Positions 18,389-28,709 are shown, counted from the stretch's first letter. The stretch is 64,000 nt of DNA from Acetivibrio straminisolvens JCM 21531 (GCF_000521465.1 NZ_BAVR01000003.1:49139-113138); one strand, 5' to 3'. The notes: a model not told the origin generated them from the letters alone. Numbers and translations: made by a program.

Positions 18389-19111
18389 TTAATTATATGT
18401 GTACAATTGCTTGTAGGGGTTTTTTGTATTGGGAATCAGACAGAAAAATTTGGAGTTTAAAATTTGCTCCTTGTCTTTGCCAAACTCTTGGCAAAATTCC
18501 TCTATATACCCCTTTATTTCCTCCATATCCTCATTGGTTGCTTCCCTTGAAATCACCTGTTTGGGCAAGTCTTGAGGAAGCTTACTGCACCTTAAGTATA
18601 TTTTACCACCATGCATGCCTGTTCCGCAAAAATTTCCTACCGGAATAGCATTCTCGCTGTTTAATCCCAATACTATTATGATTCCCCCTGCAAGATACTC
18701 GCCAAGGAAACTTCCTGCAGTGCCTCCAATAACTATGACAGGCTTTTTGTCTTTATATTGCTTCATATGAATGCCAGTTCTATATCCTGCATTATCCCTT
18801 ATAAATATTTTTCCGCCCCTCATTGCATATCCGCAGGCGTCTCCGCTGTTTCCGTGAATATAAATAACGCCGTCATTCATCGTATCTCCTGTGGCATCTT
18901 GGGCATTTCCTTTCACCCTTATAGTACATCCGTCCAAATATGCCCCAAGGTCATTTCCCGGTGTGCCGTATATTGTAATGTTTTTATCACCTTGACCGCT
19001 TCCTATATATCTTTGCCCCAAGCAATTTTCTATAACAATATCTTTATCGGATACTTCTCTTATTCTTTGATTTAATTCTTTATAATATAAGTTTTGAGCA
19101 TTAATATTCAT
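18389..19111 (-). CDS. Glutamate synthase GXGXG (alpha, C-terminal) domain protein
   Basis: A separate polypeptide corresponding to the C-terminal beta-helix domain of GltB (also like FwdC/FmdC). The repeated motif pattern is plain: GSGQGDKNITIYGTPGND, GAYLDGCTIRVKGNAQDATG, GVIYIHGNSGDACG, GKIFIRDNAGYRTG, VIGGTAGSFLGEYLAGG. This domain is structural in glutamate synthase. The RBS GGAGGTGTGGTAA immediately precedes the ATG. It lies between the NAD(P)H-type oxidoreductase and glnA; the 240-aa length suits the stand-alone archaeal-type subunit. Confidence 0.88.
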   Translation of the reverse strand: MNINAQNLYYKELNQRIREVSDKDIVIENCLGQRYIGSGQGDKNITIYGTPGNDLGAYLDGCTIRVKGNAQDATGDTMNDGVIYIHGNSGDACGYAMRGGKIFIRDNAGYRTGIHMKQYKDKKPVIVIGGTAGSFLGEYLAGGIIIVLGLNSENAIPVGNFCGTGMHGGKIYLRCSKLPQDLPKQVISREATNEDMEEIKGYIEEFCQEFGKDKEQILNSKFFCLIPNTKNPYKQLYTYN

Positions 19112-20335
19112 TTACCACACCTCCAAGTATTTCTTGCGCTCTCTTCTTGTAAAAGCCATCAGACCGGGCTTTTGGAAAATCAATTCAAAATCAACTTCAG
19201 AAAGAGGAGTTTTTTCTCTAATCAAACTCGTATAAATTCCTGCCTTATCCACATCCCCAATCATAATATACCCTTTTAACAGTCCATCCTTAACAAACAA
19301 TTTTTTATAATTGTCCCCTTCGATTTGGCTGAAAACATCCCCGATATAGCTTCCCGCTGTTATGATGTGAAGTCCGAAAAAAGATATTGCATTCATGGGA
19401 ATTGCTTTTCCGTACTCTTTTTTGCCCCCCGCCATATTAGCTCCCGCACACTCGCCCTGCATATAAGCATTTGGGAGTAACGCAAGGACTGTTCTGATCT
19501 AAAGTAATATCAAAAGATTCACAGCAGTCTCCTGCAGCATATATATCCGGTATGGAAGTCTGACAGAATTCATCAATAGCAATTCCCCGGTTCACCTTGC
19601 CGTTTATCTCTTTTATCAAACCTGTATTAGGTATAACACCAACGGCAACTACTAAAACATCAAATTCAACTTCTTCTCCATTGGAGAGCAAAGCCTTATT
19701 TCCCGTAAATTCATCCACTTTGGCGTTTAAAATGAAATTAATATTTTTCTTTTCTATATGGGATTTAACTATTTCGGCTCCGTCCCTGTCCAAAATACTT
19801 GACAAAATTCTGTCCGCCAAATCTACTACTGTAATGCTTTCCACTCTCTTTGAAATTCCCTCGGCACATTTTAAACCGATAAGTCCGGCACCGATTATTA
19901 AAACTTTGCTTGAAGGAGAAATTGCACTTTCAAGTTCTTTGGCATCGTCCAAAGACATAAAAGAAAATCTTTTTTCGACCCCTTCAAGTCCTTTCATAGG
20001 CGGAACAAAAGGAAGTGAGCCGGTAGCCACAAGTAATTTATCGTAATTTACAACTTCTCCGTCATCTAATAGAACTTCTTTTTTTGCATCGTTTATCTTT
20101 ACTGCTTCTTTTCCTAAAATCGTCTTGCAATTCATAGTCTCATAGAAATCTTCTTTCCGGTATTTCATTCTTTCCTCATCGGTCTTACCATACAGCAAAT
20201 ACGATATAAGAGGTCTTGAATATACATGGTAAGCTCTTTACTAATAATGGTTATTTCGCCCTCCATATCAATTTTCCTTATCCCTTCCACAGCTCCCACA
20301 GCCGCCGTAGAATTTCCTATTATTACATATTTCAT
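19112..20335 (-). CDS. FAD-dependent NAD(P)H oxidoreductase of the glutamate synthase cluster (two frameshifts)
   Basis: Pyridine nucleotide-disulfide oxidoreductase, probably the electron-donating subunit. FAD motif YVIIGNSTAAVGAVEGI at the N-terminus, NAD(P) motif VLIIGAGLIGLKCAEGI in the middle, and FAD-binding Asp region IPDIYAAGDCCESFD. The C-terminus (AYMQGECAGANMAGGKKEY) is as in nitrite-reductase-like NAD(P)H enzymes. Two indels break it: one missing base near 20200 (restores SRPLISYLLYGKTDEER) and one extra base near 19475 (restores LLPNAYMQG). Together they leave the length divisible by three. ATG 20333-20335 has AGAGAGGTGAG in front. It lies 4 bases from the ferredoxin gene. Confidence 0.85.
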
Positions 20336-20339
20336 TTTC

Positions 20340-20768
20340 TCACCTCTCTTCAAATACAATGGCGTTGTTCGGACAACCTTTTACACATTGAGGACTTCCA
20401 TGTATGTTATTGGTACACAATTCGCATTTTTGAATAACAGATTCATCGCCCGGACTTATTGCCCCATAGGGACAGCATAAAATACAGGTAAAGCATCCGA
20501 CGCATTTATTTTGGTCAACGGATATTACTCCGTCTTTTATTGAAAGAGCCCCTGTAATGCAACCCTTTACACACAAAGGTTCTTCACAATGCCTGCAGGA
20601 CACGGCAAAACTTATATTATCCTTTTGTTCTACTCGAATTCTTGGGTTTATAACTATGTCTTTTAAGGCCTTAACCATATCTTTTTCATTGGAATTTGCA
20701 AAAGCACAGTAGTATTCGCACAGATGGCATGCCAGGCACCATTTTTCATTTACATACACCCTTTTCAA
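20340..20768 (-). CDS. 4Fe-4S ferredoxin-type subunit (HycB-like)
   Basis: Electron-transfer protein of 142 aa with four ferredoxin-type Cys clusters: CLACHLCEYYC, CRHCEEPLCVKGC, CVGCFTCILCCPYG and CELCTNNIHGSPQCVKGC. It resembles the iron-sulfur subunits of oxidoreductase complexes (HycB/NapG-like). TTG start at 20766-20768 with AGGAGGT 8 bases upstream. Between the FMN subunit and the FAD subunit, it probably passes electrons between them. Confidence 0.88.
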   Translation of the reverse strand: MKRVYVNEKWCLACHLCEYYCAFANSNEKDMVKALKDIVINPRIRVEQKDNISFAVSCRHCEEPLCVKGCITGALSIKDGVISVDQNKCVGCFTCILCCPYGAISPGDESVIQKCELCTNNIHGSPQCVKGCPNNAIVFEER

Positions 20769-20781
20769 CGCAAAGCACCTC

Positions 20782-22287
20782 CTATTCCCCCGCATGTTTA
20801 ATTCCTAATATTTGAAGCTCCTTCTCATTAAGTCCTACTCCTCTTAGCATCAGTCGATTTCCTCTCAGGCTCTCTATCGAGTTAATGCCCATTCCGCCCA
20901 TCATTTCTTTTATTTCATGCTTCCACGCGCTGACAAGATTAACAAGCCTCTTGTAGCCCATATCGGGGTTTAGGCGCTTTACCAATTCAGGCTCCTGGGT
21001 TGCAATACCCCAGTTACACTTTCCTGTATGACAGCTTCTGCAAAGATGACAACCCAAAGCAATCAAAGCAGCTGTTCCGATATAAACACAGTCAGCTCCC
21101 AATGCAATTGCTTTTACGATATCGCTGCTGTTTCTGATACTTCCGCCTACAACAACGGATACATTATCTCTTATACCTTCTTCTCTAAGTCTTTGGTCCA
21201 CGCTTGCCAAAGCAAGCTCAATCGGAATTCCCACATTATCTCTTATTCTTGTAGGAGCAGCTCCGGTACCTCCGCGGAATCCGTCGATAGAGATAATATC
21301 AGCTCCGCTTCTCGCAATTCCGCTGGCAATAGCTGCGACATTGTGAACTGCGGCTATTTTTACTATAACGGGCTTTGTGTAATTTGTGGATTCCTTTAGC
21401 GAGTAGACCAGCTGTCTTAAGTCTTCAATAGAATAAATGTCATGATGAGGAGCCGGGGAAATGGCATCCGAGCCTTCAGGAACCATTCTGGTTTTAGATA
21501 TGTCCCCTACAATCTTTGTTCCTGGGAGATGTCCTCCTATTCCGGGCTTTGCACCCTGACCCATTTTTATTTCTATTGCAGCTCCAGCTTCAAGATAGTC
21601 TTTATACACCCCAAATCTTCCTGAAGCCACTTGTACAATAGTGTTGCTGCCGTATTGATAAAAATCTTTGTGAAGTCCTCCTTCACCTGTGTTATACAGA
21701 ATTCCGGCCTCTCTTGCGGCTCTTGCCAAACTTTCGTGAGCATTGTAGCTGATGGATCCGTAACTCATGGCAGAGAACATAATGGGTACAGATAGTTCAA
21801 TCCCGCAAGACAAATTATTTACAAGCTTTCCGTCCTTATCCCTTTGAATACTATTCGGTTTGCTGCCTAGAAACACTTTTGTTTCCATAGGCTCTCTTAA
21901 GGGGTCAATAGAAGGATTCGTAACCTGGGATGCATTTAACAGAATTTTGTCAAAATACACAGGATAAGCATTGGGATTTCCCATACTGGACAGAAGTACC
22001 GCACCGCTTTCAGCCTGCTTGTATATTTCATTAATTATAGAACCACGCCAGTTGGCATTTTCTTTGAAAGTATGATCTGTTTTTACTATTTTTAGAGCCC
22101 TTGTAGGGCAAAGAGCTACGCATCTGTGACAGTTGACGCACTTTGAATCGTCACTGCACATTATTTTTTTCTCCTTATCATAGCTGTGAACTTCATTGGC
22201 GCATTGCCTTTCACATACTCTGCAATTAATGCATCTGTCCATATTTCTTGCAACTTCATATTCCGGATACAATAAATTGATTCCCAT
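20782..22287 (-). CDS. gltB: Glutamate synthase, archaeal-type FMN/ferredoxin subunit
   Basis: The FMN synthase subunit that converts 2-oxoglutarate and ammonia to glutamate. Two N-terminal 4Fe-4S motifs (CINCRVCERQC, CVNCHRCVALCP) precede the FMN barrel of GltB type: PIMFSAMSYGSISYNAHESL, GEGGLHKDF, KMGQGAKPGIGGHLPG, DGFRGGTGAAP, VVVGGSIRNSSDIVKAIALG. A 3Fe-4S-like Cys motif CHLCRSCHTGKCNWGIA sits near residue 410. 501 aa fits the archaeal (MJ1351-like) short form lacking amidotransferase and GXGXG parts, both present as separate genes. The ATG overlaps the stop of the upstream amidotransferase gene (TAATG). Confidence 0.93.
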   Translation of the reverse strand: MGINLLYPEYEVARNMDRCINCRVCERQCANEVHSYDKEKKIMCSDDSKCVNCHRCVALCPTRALKIVKTDHTFKENANWRGSIINEIYKQAESGAVLLSSMGNPNAYPVYFDKILLNASQVTNPSIDPLREPMETKVFLGSKPNSIQRDKDGKLVNNLSCGIELSVPIMFSAMSYGSISYNAHESLARAAREAGILYNTGEGGLHKDFYQYGSNTIVQVASGRFGVYKDYLEAGAAIEIKMGQGAKPGIGGHLPGTKIVGDISKTRMVPEGSDAISPAPHHDIYSIEDLRQLVYSLKESTNYTKPVIVKIAAVHNVAAIASGIARSGADIISIDGFRGGTGAAPTRIRDNVGIPIELALASVDQRLREEGIRDNVSVVVGGSIRNSSDIVKAIALGADCVYIGTAALIALGCHLCRSCHTGKCNWGIATQEPELVKRLNPDMGYKRLVNLVSAWKHEIKEMMGGMGINSIESLRGNRLMLRGVGLNEKELQILGIKHAGE

Positions 22288-23377
22288 TATAAAACACCTC
22301 TATTCAATGTAGCGATAACTGCTTCTCCGCCTTTCGGAGACCAAACTCTATCCAAATTTTCTTCTAAAACACGAATTGCACATTCTTCACTAGCTGCATA
22401 AAACATGTCGTCTTTTTCTCCGATTACCATAGAACGAAGTTTTAGCCTGTCATTGAGAGCCATAATTCCCCCTTCAAATCCTGCCAAGATGGAAAAAGGC
22501 CCTGTTATTAACATTGATGAAAATGCCTTTCTAAGATAAGAGTATTTTTCTTTTTCTCCTTGGGGCATGTTGTCAATGACTTGCCAAAAAGGTGCTGCAA
22601 CAACTCCAGCTATTTCTTCAAGAGTTAAACCTACTTTGCGGTTCAAATAGTCAATTATATAAGTAATTACTTCTGTATCTGTGAGCAATGTGCATTTGTA
22701 ACCATGCATTTCAATAGTTCTTCTGTTGGTATCGTAAGAAGATATTTCACCGTTGTGTACCACCGAATAATCCAGTAACGCAAAAGGGTGCGCACCACCC
22801 CACCAGCCGGGAGTGTTGGTTGGATATCTTCCGTGAGCAGTCCAGCAATAACCTGCATACTCATAAAGTTTGTAGAATTCTCCGACATCCTCCGGAAAAC
22901 CTACCGCCTTGAATACTCCCATATTTTTGCCGCTGGAAAACACATAGGCCCCTTCTATTCCCTTGTTTATTTTCATTACACACCTTGCCGTAAACTCTCT
23001 TTCATCCAGTTGGCTTTCATCGAGTTTTGTCGGCAAAGGAGTAACGAAATACCTCCAAATCAAAGGAGCATCTGTTATTCCCGGAGTTTTTCGTGTTGGT
23101 ATTTTAGAAAGATTAATTATGTCAAAATGTCGTTCTAAAATTTCTCACATTCGTCTTGGGCAACATCCCCATCATAAAAAACATGGAATGCATAGAAATC
23201 TTTATATTCAGGATAAATTCCATAACCGGCAAATCCTCCGCCCAAGCCGTTTGAACGGTCGTGCATTGTTGCGATTGATTTGATAATTGCATCTCCACTT
23301 ATTCTTTTACCCGACTTTGAAAATATACCCGATATTGCACAACCTGACGGTATCCTTATTTGACCTTCTTTCAACAT
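22287..23377 (-). CDS. Glutamate synthase, class II glutamine amidotransferase subunit (one frameshift)
   Basis: Releases ammonia from glutamine for the synthase. The N-terminus has PSGCAISGIFSKSG: the Cys would become the catalytic N-terminal residue after removal of a short propeptide, as in other class II amidotransferases. Further signatures: ATMHDRSNGLGGGFAGYG, HGRYPTNTPGWWGGAHPF and VVHNGEISSYDTN, LLTDTEVITYI. A missing T at about 23137 (GAAATTTTAG) puts a stop after DECEKF; repaired it reads KFLERHFDIINLSKIPTRK. The start is one of two adjacent ATGs (23380 or 23377) behind GAGGTGGG. First gene of the operon. Confidence 0.88.
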
Positions 23378-23439
23378 CATTCCCACCTCTGTAATAAATA
23401 TCTGTATTCTGCAAAATACATCTTTGTTTATAATATAAG

Positions 23440-23512
23440 AAGGCGTTCACCGATAACAAAAGCATATCAATACTTTCAGTGCTTTCGTTATTTGGTGAAC
23501 GCCTTTGTTCAC
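23440..23512 (-). promoter_or_regulatory. Candidate ANTAR-responsive leader of the glutamate synthase operon
   Basis: The RNA starts with a 6-bp hairpin GTGAAC-AAAGGC-GTTCAC (23512 to 23495), whose hexaloop has A1 and G4, the ANTAR target signature. Its loop and 3' arm are also the 5' arm of a longer hairpin AAGGCGTTCACC ... GGTGAACGCCTT (23505-23494 with 23451-23440), so the two cannot form together. The tail after the long hairpin (CTTATATTATA) is only a weak U tract. Mechanism inferred from architecture. Confidence 0.7.
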
Positions 23513-23521
23513 TGTACTATT

Positions 23522-23550
23522 ATAATACGTTAAAATAACAATTCTGTCAA
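23522..23550 (-). promoter_or_regulatory. Promoter of the glutamate synthase-glnA operon
   Basis: On the minus strand TTGACA (23545-23550), 17 bases, TATTAT (23522-23527). Transcription would start about 3 bases before the AAAGGC hairpin. Confidence 0.8.
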
Positions 23551-23678
23551 TAACATTTTGAAGGATTTATTATTCTAAATTTCATACAACACTGAATATA
23601 TGCCATTACCAAAAACTATTTGTCAAAATTTTTGCAACTTTATCAAAATAATCTTGCATTTTTTTTAAGAAAAAAGTA

Positions 23679-23707
23679 TTTACATTTTATTGATTTGGTG
23701 TTATACT
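23679..23707 (+). promoter_or_regulatory. Promoter of asnA-glnN
   Basis: TTTACA (23679-23684), 17 bases, TATACT (23702-23707). The predicted start lies about 7 bases further, so the leader RNA would begin directly with the AAAGGC hairpin. Confidence 0.75.
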
Positions 23708-23717
23708 ACTAATATAA

Positions 23718-23764
23718 AGCAAAGGCGCTATGAGTTTTCAAAACTCGTAGCGCCTTAATTTTTT
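23718..23764 (+). promoter_or_regulatory. Candidate ANTAR-responsive attenuator of asnA-glnN
   Basis: A strong terminator hairpin (arms about 23722-23738 and 23740-23756) followed by AATTTTTT sits between promoter and ribosome binding site of asnA, so readthrough must be regulated. Its 5' arm begins inside an alternative hairpin AGC-AAAGGC-GCT with the same hexaloop as the glutamate synthase leader. The alternative stem is only 3 bp, extendable with a bulge. Confidence 0.7.
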
Positions 23765-23780
23765 GGAAAGGGATGATAGA

Positions 23781-24788
23781 ATGAAAAAAACTGTTATACC
23801 GGAAGGTTATAAATCGTTGCTCAACCTATATGAAACCCAAACTGCCATAGGAATGATAAAGAGGATTTTCGAAGATGAATTAAAGAAAGCATTAAATTTA
23901 AGAAGAGTATCCGCTCCGCTGTTTGTTGATCCGAAAACAGGTCTAAATGACAATCTGAACGGTGTTGAAAGACCGGTAAGCTTTGATATCTTGCAAACAA
24001 AAACTGAAGCACAAATTGTCCACTCTCTGGCCAAATGGAAAAGGATGGCTCTCCATAGGTACGGATTTAAGCCCGGAGAAGGCCTTTACACAGATATGAA
24101 TGCCATTCGTAGAGATGAAGAAATGGATAATCTCCATTCCATATACGTAGATCAATGGGATTGGGAAAAAGTAATTACAAAAGAAGATCGCAATGTGAAT
24201 TATTTAAAGGAAACAGTAAAATCAATAGTGAATTCCGTATGCAACACTCTTGATTCCATCAAAAAAGTTTTTCCCGAAATTCCGGTTGAACTTTCCAGGG
24301 ATGTAAACTTTATCACTACTCAGGAACTTGAAGACATGTATCCGTCCCTATCCCCAAAAGAAAGAGAAAATGCTTATTTGAAAGAGCATAAAACTGCATT
24401 TATTATGCAGATTGGAGATATATTAAAGTCAGGACAAAAACATGACGGTAGGTCTCCTGACTATGATGATTGGAAATTAAACGGAGACATTGTATTCTGG
24501 AATGATGTTTTAGATTATGCTTTTGAAATTTCTTCCATGGGAATTCGTGTAGATCCTGCATCCCTTGATGAACAGCTTACAAAAGCAAATTGCGACGACA
24601 GAAGAAATCTGCCTTTCCACAAGATGCTGTTAAATGGAGAGCTTCCTCTTACCATAGGAGGCGGAATCGGTCAGTCCAGAATTTGCATGCTTCTTCTTGC
24701 CAAAGCTCATATAGGAGAAGTGCAAGTGTCCGTTTGGGACGATGAGACAATTGCCGTATGCCAGGAAAAAGGAGTCAATCTATTATAA
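23781..24788 (+). CDS. asnA: Aspartate-ammonia ligase (asparagine synthetase A)
   Basis: Makes asparagine from aspartate, ammonia and ATP; a class II aminoacyl-tRNA-synthetase-like fold. 335 aa, the family length. Typical stretches: N-terminal [52 protein letters not shown], then [32 protein letters not shown] strand, and C-terminal [14 protein letters not shown] (motif 3). The ATG at 23781 is chosen over an upstream TTG because GAAAGGG lies 9 bases before it. It follows an attenuator leader and is 26 bases upstream of glnN, giving an ammonia-assimilation operon. Confidence 0.92.
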   Translation: MKKTVIPEGYKSLLNLYETQTAIGMIKRIFEDELKKALNLRRVSAPLFVDPKTGLNDNLNGVERPVSFDILQTKTEAQIVHSLAKWKRMALHRYGFKPGEGLYTDMNAIRRDEEMDNLHSIYVDQWDWEKVITKEDRNVNYLKETVKSIVNSVCNTLDSIKKVFPEIPVELSRDVNFITTQELEDMYPSLSPKERENAYLKEHKTAFIMQIGDILKSGQKHDGRSPDYDDWKLNGDIVFWNDVLDYAFEISSMGIRVDPASLDEQLTKANCDDRRNLPFHKMLLNGELPLTIGGGIGQSRICMLLLAKAHIGEVQVSVWDDETIAVCQEKGVNLL

Positions 24789-24814
24789 TTGTATAATTGT
24801 AAGGAGGAATTAAA

Positions 24815-26908
24815 ATGCTAGATATCCCTAATGTATTCGGAAGTATGGTTTTTAATGATAAAGTCATGAAACAAAGACTGCCTAAAGATGTATATAAGGC
24901 TTTGAAAAGAACAATAGCAGAGCAGAAACATTTAAATTTGGACGTTGCTAATATCGTGGCAACTGCCATGAAAGAATGGGCTATCGAAAAAGGAGCCACT
25001 CATTTTACCCATTGGTTCCAGCCCCTCACGGGAGTAACTGCAGAAAAGCATGACAGCTTTATTTCTCCCGTAGATGACGGAAATATAATCATGGAATTCT
25101 CAGGTAAAGAACTTGTCCGCGGAGAACCCGATGCTTCAAGCTTCCCCAGCGGCGGAATCAGATCAACCTTTGAAGCAAGAGGTTATACTGCTTGGGATCC
25201 AACTTCTTATGCATTCATCAAAGACAATACCCTTTGTATCCCAACAGCGTTCTGCTCATATAGCGGAGAAGCCCTTGACAAAAAGACACCGCTTCTTCGT
25301 TCCATGGAAGCAATAGATAAACAAGCTAAAAGAATTCTAAAGATCTTCGGACACGACAATGTAAAAAGGGTTGTAACAACTGTAGGACCGGAACAAGAAT
25401 TCTTCTTGATAGACAAAGAATTGTACCAAAAACGTCCGGATTTGATATACTGCGGCAGAACATTATTCGGTGCAAGACCTCCAAAAGGTCAGGAATTGGA
25501 AGACCACTATTTTGCATCAATAAAACCAAGGGTTTCCGCCTTTATGAAAGAGCTGGATGAAGAGCTTTGGAAACTTGGCGTTTTAGCCAAAACAAAGCAC
25601 AACGAAGTTGCACCTGCTCAGCATGAAGTAGCTCCAATATTTACAACAGTTAATATTGCCGCTGACCACAACCAGTTAATTATGGAGCTTATGAAAACCA
25701 TTGCAAATAAGCATGACCTTGTATGTTTGCTGCATGAAAAGCCTTTTGCAGGAGTAAACGGAAGCGGTAAGCACAACAACTGGTCTGTTTCAACAGACAC
25801 CGGTATAAATCTCTTGGAACCCGGGGAAACTCCTTACGATAATGCGCAGTTCTTATTGTTCTTGTGTGCTGTTATAAAAGCAGTGGATGAATATCAAGAT
25901 TTGCTCAGAATATCCATTGCAAGTGCCGGAAATGACCACAGACTCGGAGCGAATGAAGCGCCGCCTGCAATAATATCAGTATTCTTGGGAGATGAACTTA
26001 CAGCAATTATCGAATCCATTGAAAATGATACCAGCTATAATAAGAAAGAAAAAATTCAAATGGAAATCGGTGCAACTGTGCTTCCTCATTTCCCCAAAGA
26101 CAGCACTGACAGAAACAGAACTTCACCTTTTGCGTTTACCGGTAATAAATTCGAGTTTAGAATGTTGGGTTCCAGTGCATCCATATCCGATGCCAACGTT
26201 GTTCTCAATACTATTGTTGCTGAAGCTCTGTCCCAATTTGCCGACAGACTGGAAAAGGCCGAAAATTTCAAAGGAGAATTGTCTGCATTAATTAAAGAAA
26301 CAATTGCAAAGCACAAGAGAATTATATTCAACGGCAACAACTATTCGGAGGAATGGGTAAAAGAATCTGAAAAGAGAGGGCTTCTGAACCTTAAATCAAC
26401 TGTTGAAGCTGTTCCGTACTTTATATCCGAAAAGAATATAGAGCTGTTTACAAAACACAACATCTTCTCAGAGTCGGAGATTCATTCAAGATATCATATA
26501 ATGCTTGAGGAATATATCAAAGTACTACACATTGAAGCGCTCACAATACTCGATATGACTAAAAGAGGTATTATACCCGCAATTGTCGATTACCTCAAAG
26601 ACCTAACCGAAGTTGCGAAAAACAAAAAAGCCATAAGCAGCGAATTTAATTGCAAGCTTGAAGAATCTTTAATTAGTACTGTATCCGATTTAGCCGGTTG
26701 CCTTTATAAAAATATTGAGAAATTGGATAATTCAATTCTCGAGGCAAAAAATCAATCTGATGTTTTAAGTATTGCAAAATACTATAGAGAAGTTGTATTC
26801 ATTAATATGCAGGAATTAAGAAGCGTAATTGATAATCTTGAAACAAAAATAGGTAAAAAATACTGGCCGTTCCCCACTTACGGCGAGCTTCTGTACAGTG
26901 TATATTAA
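24815..26908 (+). CDS. glnN: Glutamine synthetase type III
   Basis: A GSIII enzyme of 697 aa, the usual size of this large form, assembled as dodecamer in known members. Signatures: [47 protein letters not shown] (metal-binding Glu), [72 protein letters not shown] is 6 bases before the ATG. Together with glnA the strain has two unrelated-size glutamine synthetases, both under predicted ANTAR leaders. Confidence 0.95.
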   Translation: MLDIPNVFGSMVFNDKVMKQRLPKDVYKALKRTIAEQKHLNLDVANIVATAMKEWAIEKGATHFTHWFQPLTGVTAEKHDSFISPVDDGNIIMEFSGKELVRGEPDASSFPSGGIRSTFEARGYTAWDPTSYAFIKDNTLCIPTAFCSYSGEALDKKTPLLRSMEAIDKQAKRILKIFGHDNVKRVVTTVGPEQEFFLIDKELYQKRPDLIYCGRTLFGARPPKGQELEDHYFASIKPRVSAFMKELDEELWKLGVLAKTKHNEVAPAQHEVAPIFTTVNIAADHNQLIMELMKTIANKHDLVCLLHEKPFAGVNGSGKHNNWSVSTDTGINLLEPGETPYDNAQFLLFLCAVIKAVDEYQDLLRISIASAGNDHRLGANEAPPAIISVFLGDELTAIIESIENDTSYNKKEKIQMEIGATVLPHFPKDSTDRNRTSPFAFTGNKFEFRMLGSSASISDANVVLNTIVAEALSQFADRLEKAENFKGELSALIKETIAKHKRIIFNGNNYSEEWVKESEKRGLLNLKSTVEAVPYFISEKNIELFTKHNIFSESEIHSRYHIMLEEYIKVLHIEALTILDMTKRGIIPAIVDYLKDLTEVAKNKKAISSEFNCKLEESLISTVSDLAGCLYKNIEKLDNSILEAKNQSDVLSIAKYYREVVFINMQELRSVIDNLETKIGKKYWPFPTYGELLYSVY

Positions 26909-26923
26909 AATAAATATAAGCCT

Positions 26924-26971
26924 CACAAAGGCGTGTAGTCTATTATAAAAGTAGATTGCACGTCTTTATTT
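26924..26971 (+). promoter_or_regulatory. Candidate ANTAR-responsive attenuator of amt
   Basis: Third AAAGGC element: CAC-AAAGGC-GTG (26924-26935). Its loop and 3' arm form the 5' side of a terminator-like stem of up to 16 bp (26927-26942 with 26952-26967, with a few wobbles), ending in GTCTTTATTT. No good promoter is seen between glnN and this leader (a weak TATATT is at about 26901), so it may act within a glnN-amt transcript. Confidence 0.7.
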
Positions 26972-27005
26972 ACCTTTATAAGGTATGTCGCAAGGGGGAT
27001 TTATT

Positions 27006-28671
27006 ATGTATTCATCAGCGGACACCATCTGGGTATTGCTAGGAACCGTTCTTGTATTTTTCATGCAAGCCGGCTTTACAATGGTAGAAGCAGGATTCAC
27101 AAGGGCAAAAAATGCCGGCAACATTATTATGAAAAATCTAATGGATTTTTGTCTGGGGAGTATAATTTATTGGATGTTCGGATTTGGACTGATGTTTGGC
27201 GCCTCAAAATTCGGATTAATCGGAACACCGGATTTCTTTGTACAAGGAGATTACAGTTCGAAAATTCCGACAGCAGCATTCTTTATTTTTCAAACAGTGT
27301 TTTGCACTACTGCTGCAACGATTGTCTCCGGTGCCATGGCTGAAAGAACCAAGTTCTTGTCCTACTGCATCTACAGTGTCGTTATAAGTGCTTTCGTTTA
27401 TCCTGTATCCGGGCATTGGATCTGGGGAGGCGGATGGCTATCCAGCTGGGATTTCATGATTTTGCAGGCTCGGCAGCAGTTCATATGGTAGGCGGAATTT
27501 CAGCTTTCATAGGCGCAAAAATATTAGGTCCTCGCATAGGAAAATATACAAAGAACGGAAAATCCAGGCAATTCCCGGTCACAGCCTGACTTTAGGAGCC
27601 TTGGGAGTATTCATACTATGGTTTTGTTGGTTTGGATTCAATGGCGGTTCCACTGTTTCCGCGTCCGGTGATGATACCTTGATTCTGATTTCTTCCATTT
27701 TCGTTAAAACAAATCTGGCTGCTGCCGCTGCTGCAACCTCCACCATGATTATTACATGGCTGAGGTATAAAAAGCCGGATGTTTCTATGACGCTGAACGG
27801 AGCTTTGGGAGGACTCGTGGCTGTCACTGCAGGGTGTGATGCGGTGTCTGCCACAGGAGCATTAATTATCGGTATTCTTTCAGGTTTTATAATTGTGTTT
27901 GGCATAGAATTTATTGATAAAGAGCTAAAAGTTGACGATCCGGTAGGTGCAATCGGAGTACATGGACTATGTGGTGCCGCAGGTACCATATTAACGGGAG
28001 TGTTTGCTCAAAATGGAGGACTATTATATAGCGGGGAGTTAAAAATGTTGGGAATTCAAACCCTTGGAGTCTTAGCCGTAACGGCATGGGTTGCTATAAC
28101 TATGACTGCTGTGTTTTATTTAATTAAGCATACCGTTGGCCTTAGAGTTTCCAAAGAAGAAGAAATCGCAGGTCTTGATATAGCAGAACACGGCATTATA
28201 AGCAGCTATGCAGACTTTATGCCACCGGCATCCGGTGATGATACCGCTGTAGCTCCTCTTGCGGACACTCCAAAGATAGAATACAACCTTTCAAAAACTA
28301 ACGCTAAAATGACCAAAATAGTCATAATAACAAAGCAAAGCAAATTTGATAGCTTAAAAGCCGCTATGGACGGAATAGGTATAACCGGAATGACAGTAAC
28401 TCAAGTTTTAGGATGCGGAATGCAAAGAGGCAGTACCGAATATTACAGAGGTTCTCCTCTTGAGATAAACCTTTTGCCCAAAGTTAAAGTTGAAATTGTT
28501 GTATGTAAAATTCCTGTATCAACTGTAATTGAAGCAGCTAAGAAAGCCCTGCACACCGGAAATATCGGGGATGGTAAGTTATTTACCTTCAATGTGGAAA
28601 ATGTAGTCAAAATTCGCACCGGTGAAGAAGATTACGATGCTTTGCAGGACGATATTGAAGTTGAACTATGA
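27006..28671 (+). CDS. amt: Ammonium transporter fused to a PII signalling domain (two frameshifts)
   Basis: An Amt/MEP channel with a C-terminal GlnK-like PII domain in one polypeptide, about 555 aa when repaired. The Amt part shows MQAGFTMVEAGFTRAKNAGN, GAMAERTKFLSYCI, GFHDFAGSAAVHMVGGISA, ILWFCWFGFNGGS and VDDPVGAIGVHGLCGAAG, with the usual 11-helix pattern. After a linker rich in Pro and Asp, PII begins near MTKIVIITKQSKFDSLKAAM, with T loop GSTEYYRGSPLEINLLPKVK and B loop KKALHTGNIGDGKLF. The uridylylation Tyr of the T loop (Tyr51 of E. coli GlnK) is Leu here. Deletions at about 27442 (TATCCAGC) and 27568 (TCCAGGCA) break the frame. ATG 27006 has AAGGGGG upstream. A terminator follows. 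Confidence 0.88.
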
Positions 28672-28709
28672 AAATTGATTGGAAAAAGCAGTTGATATCA
28701 ATAATTATA

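Noticed and set aside
26985..28671. amt as a true pseudogene
   Set aside because: Both breaks are one-base losses and sequence before, between and after is fully conserved; it matches the error pattern seen in essential genes.
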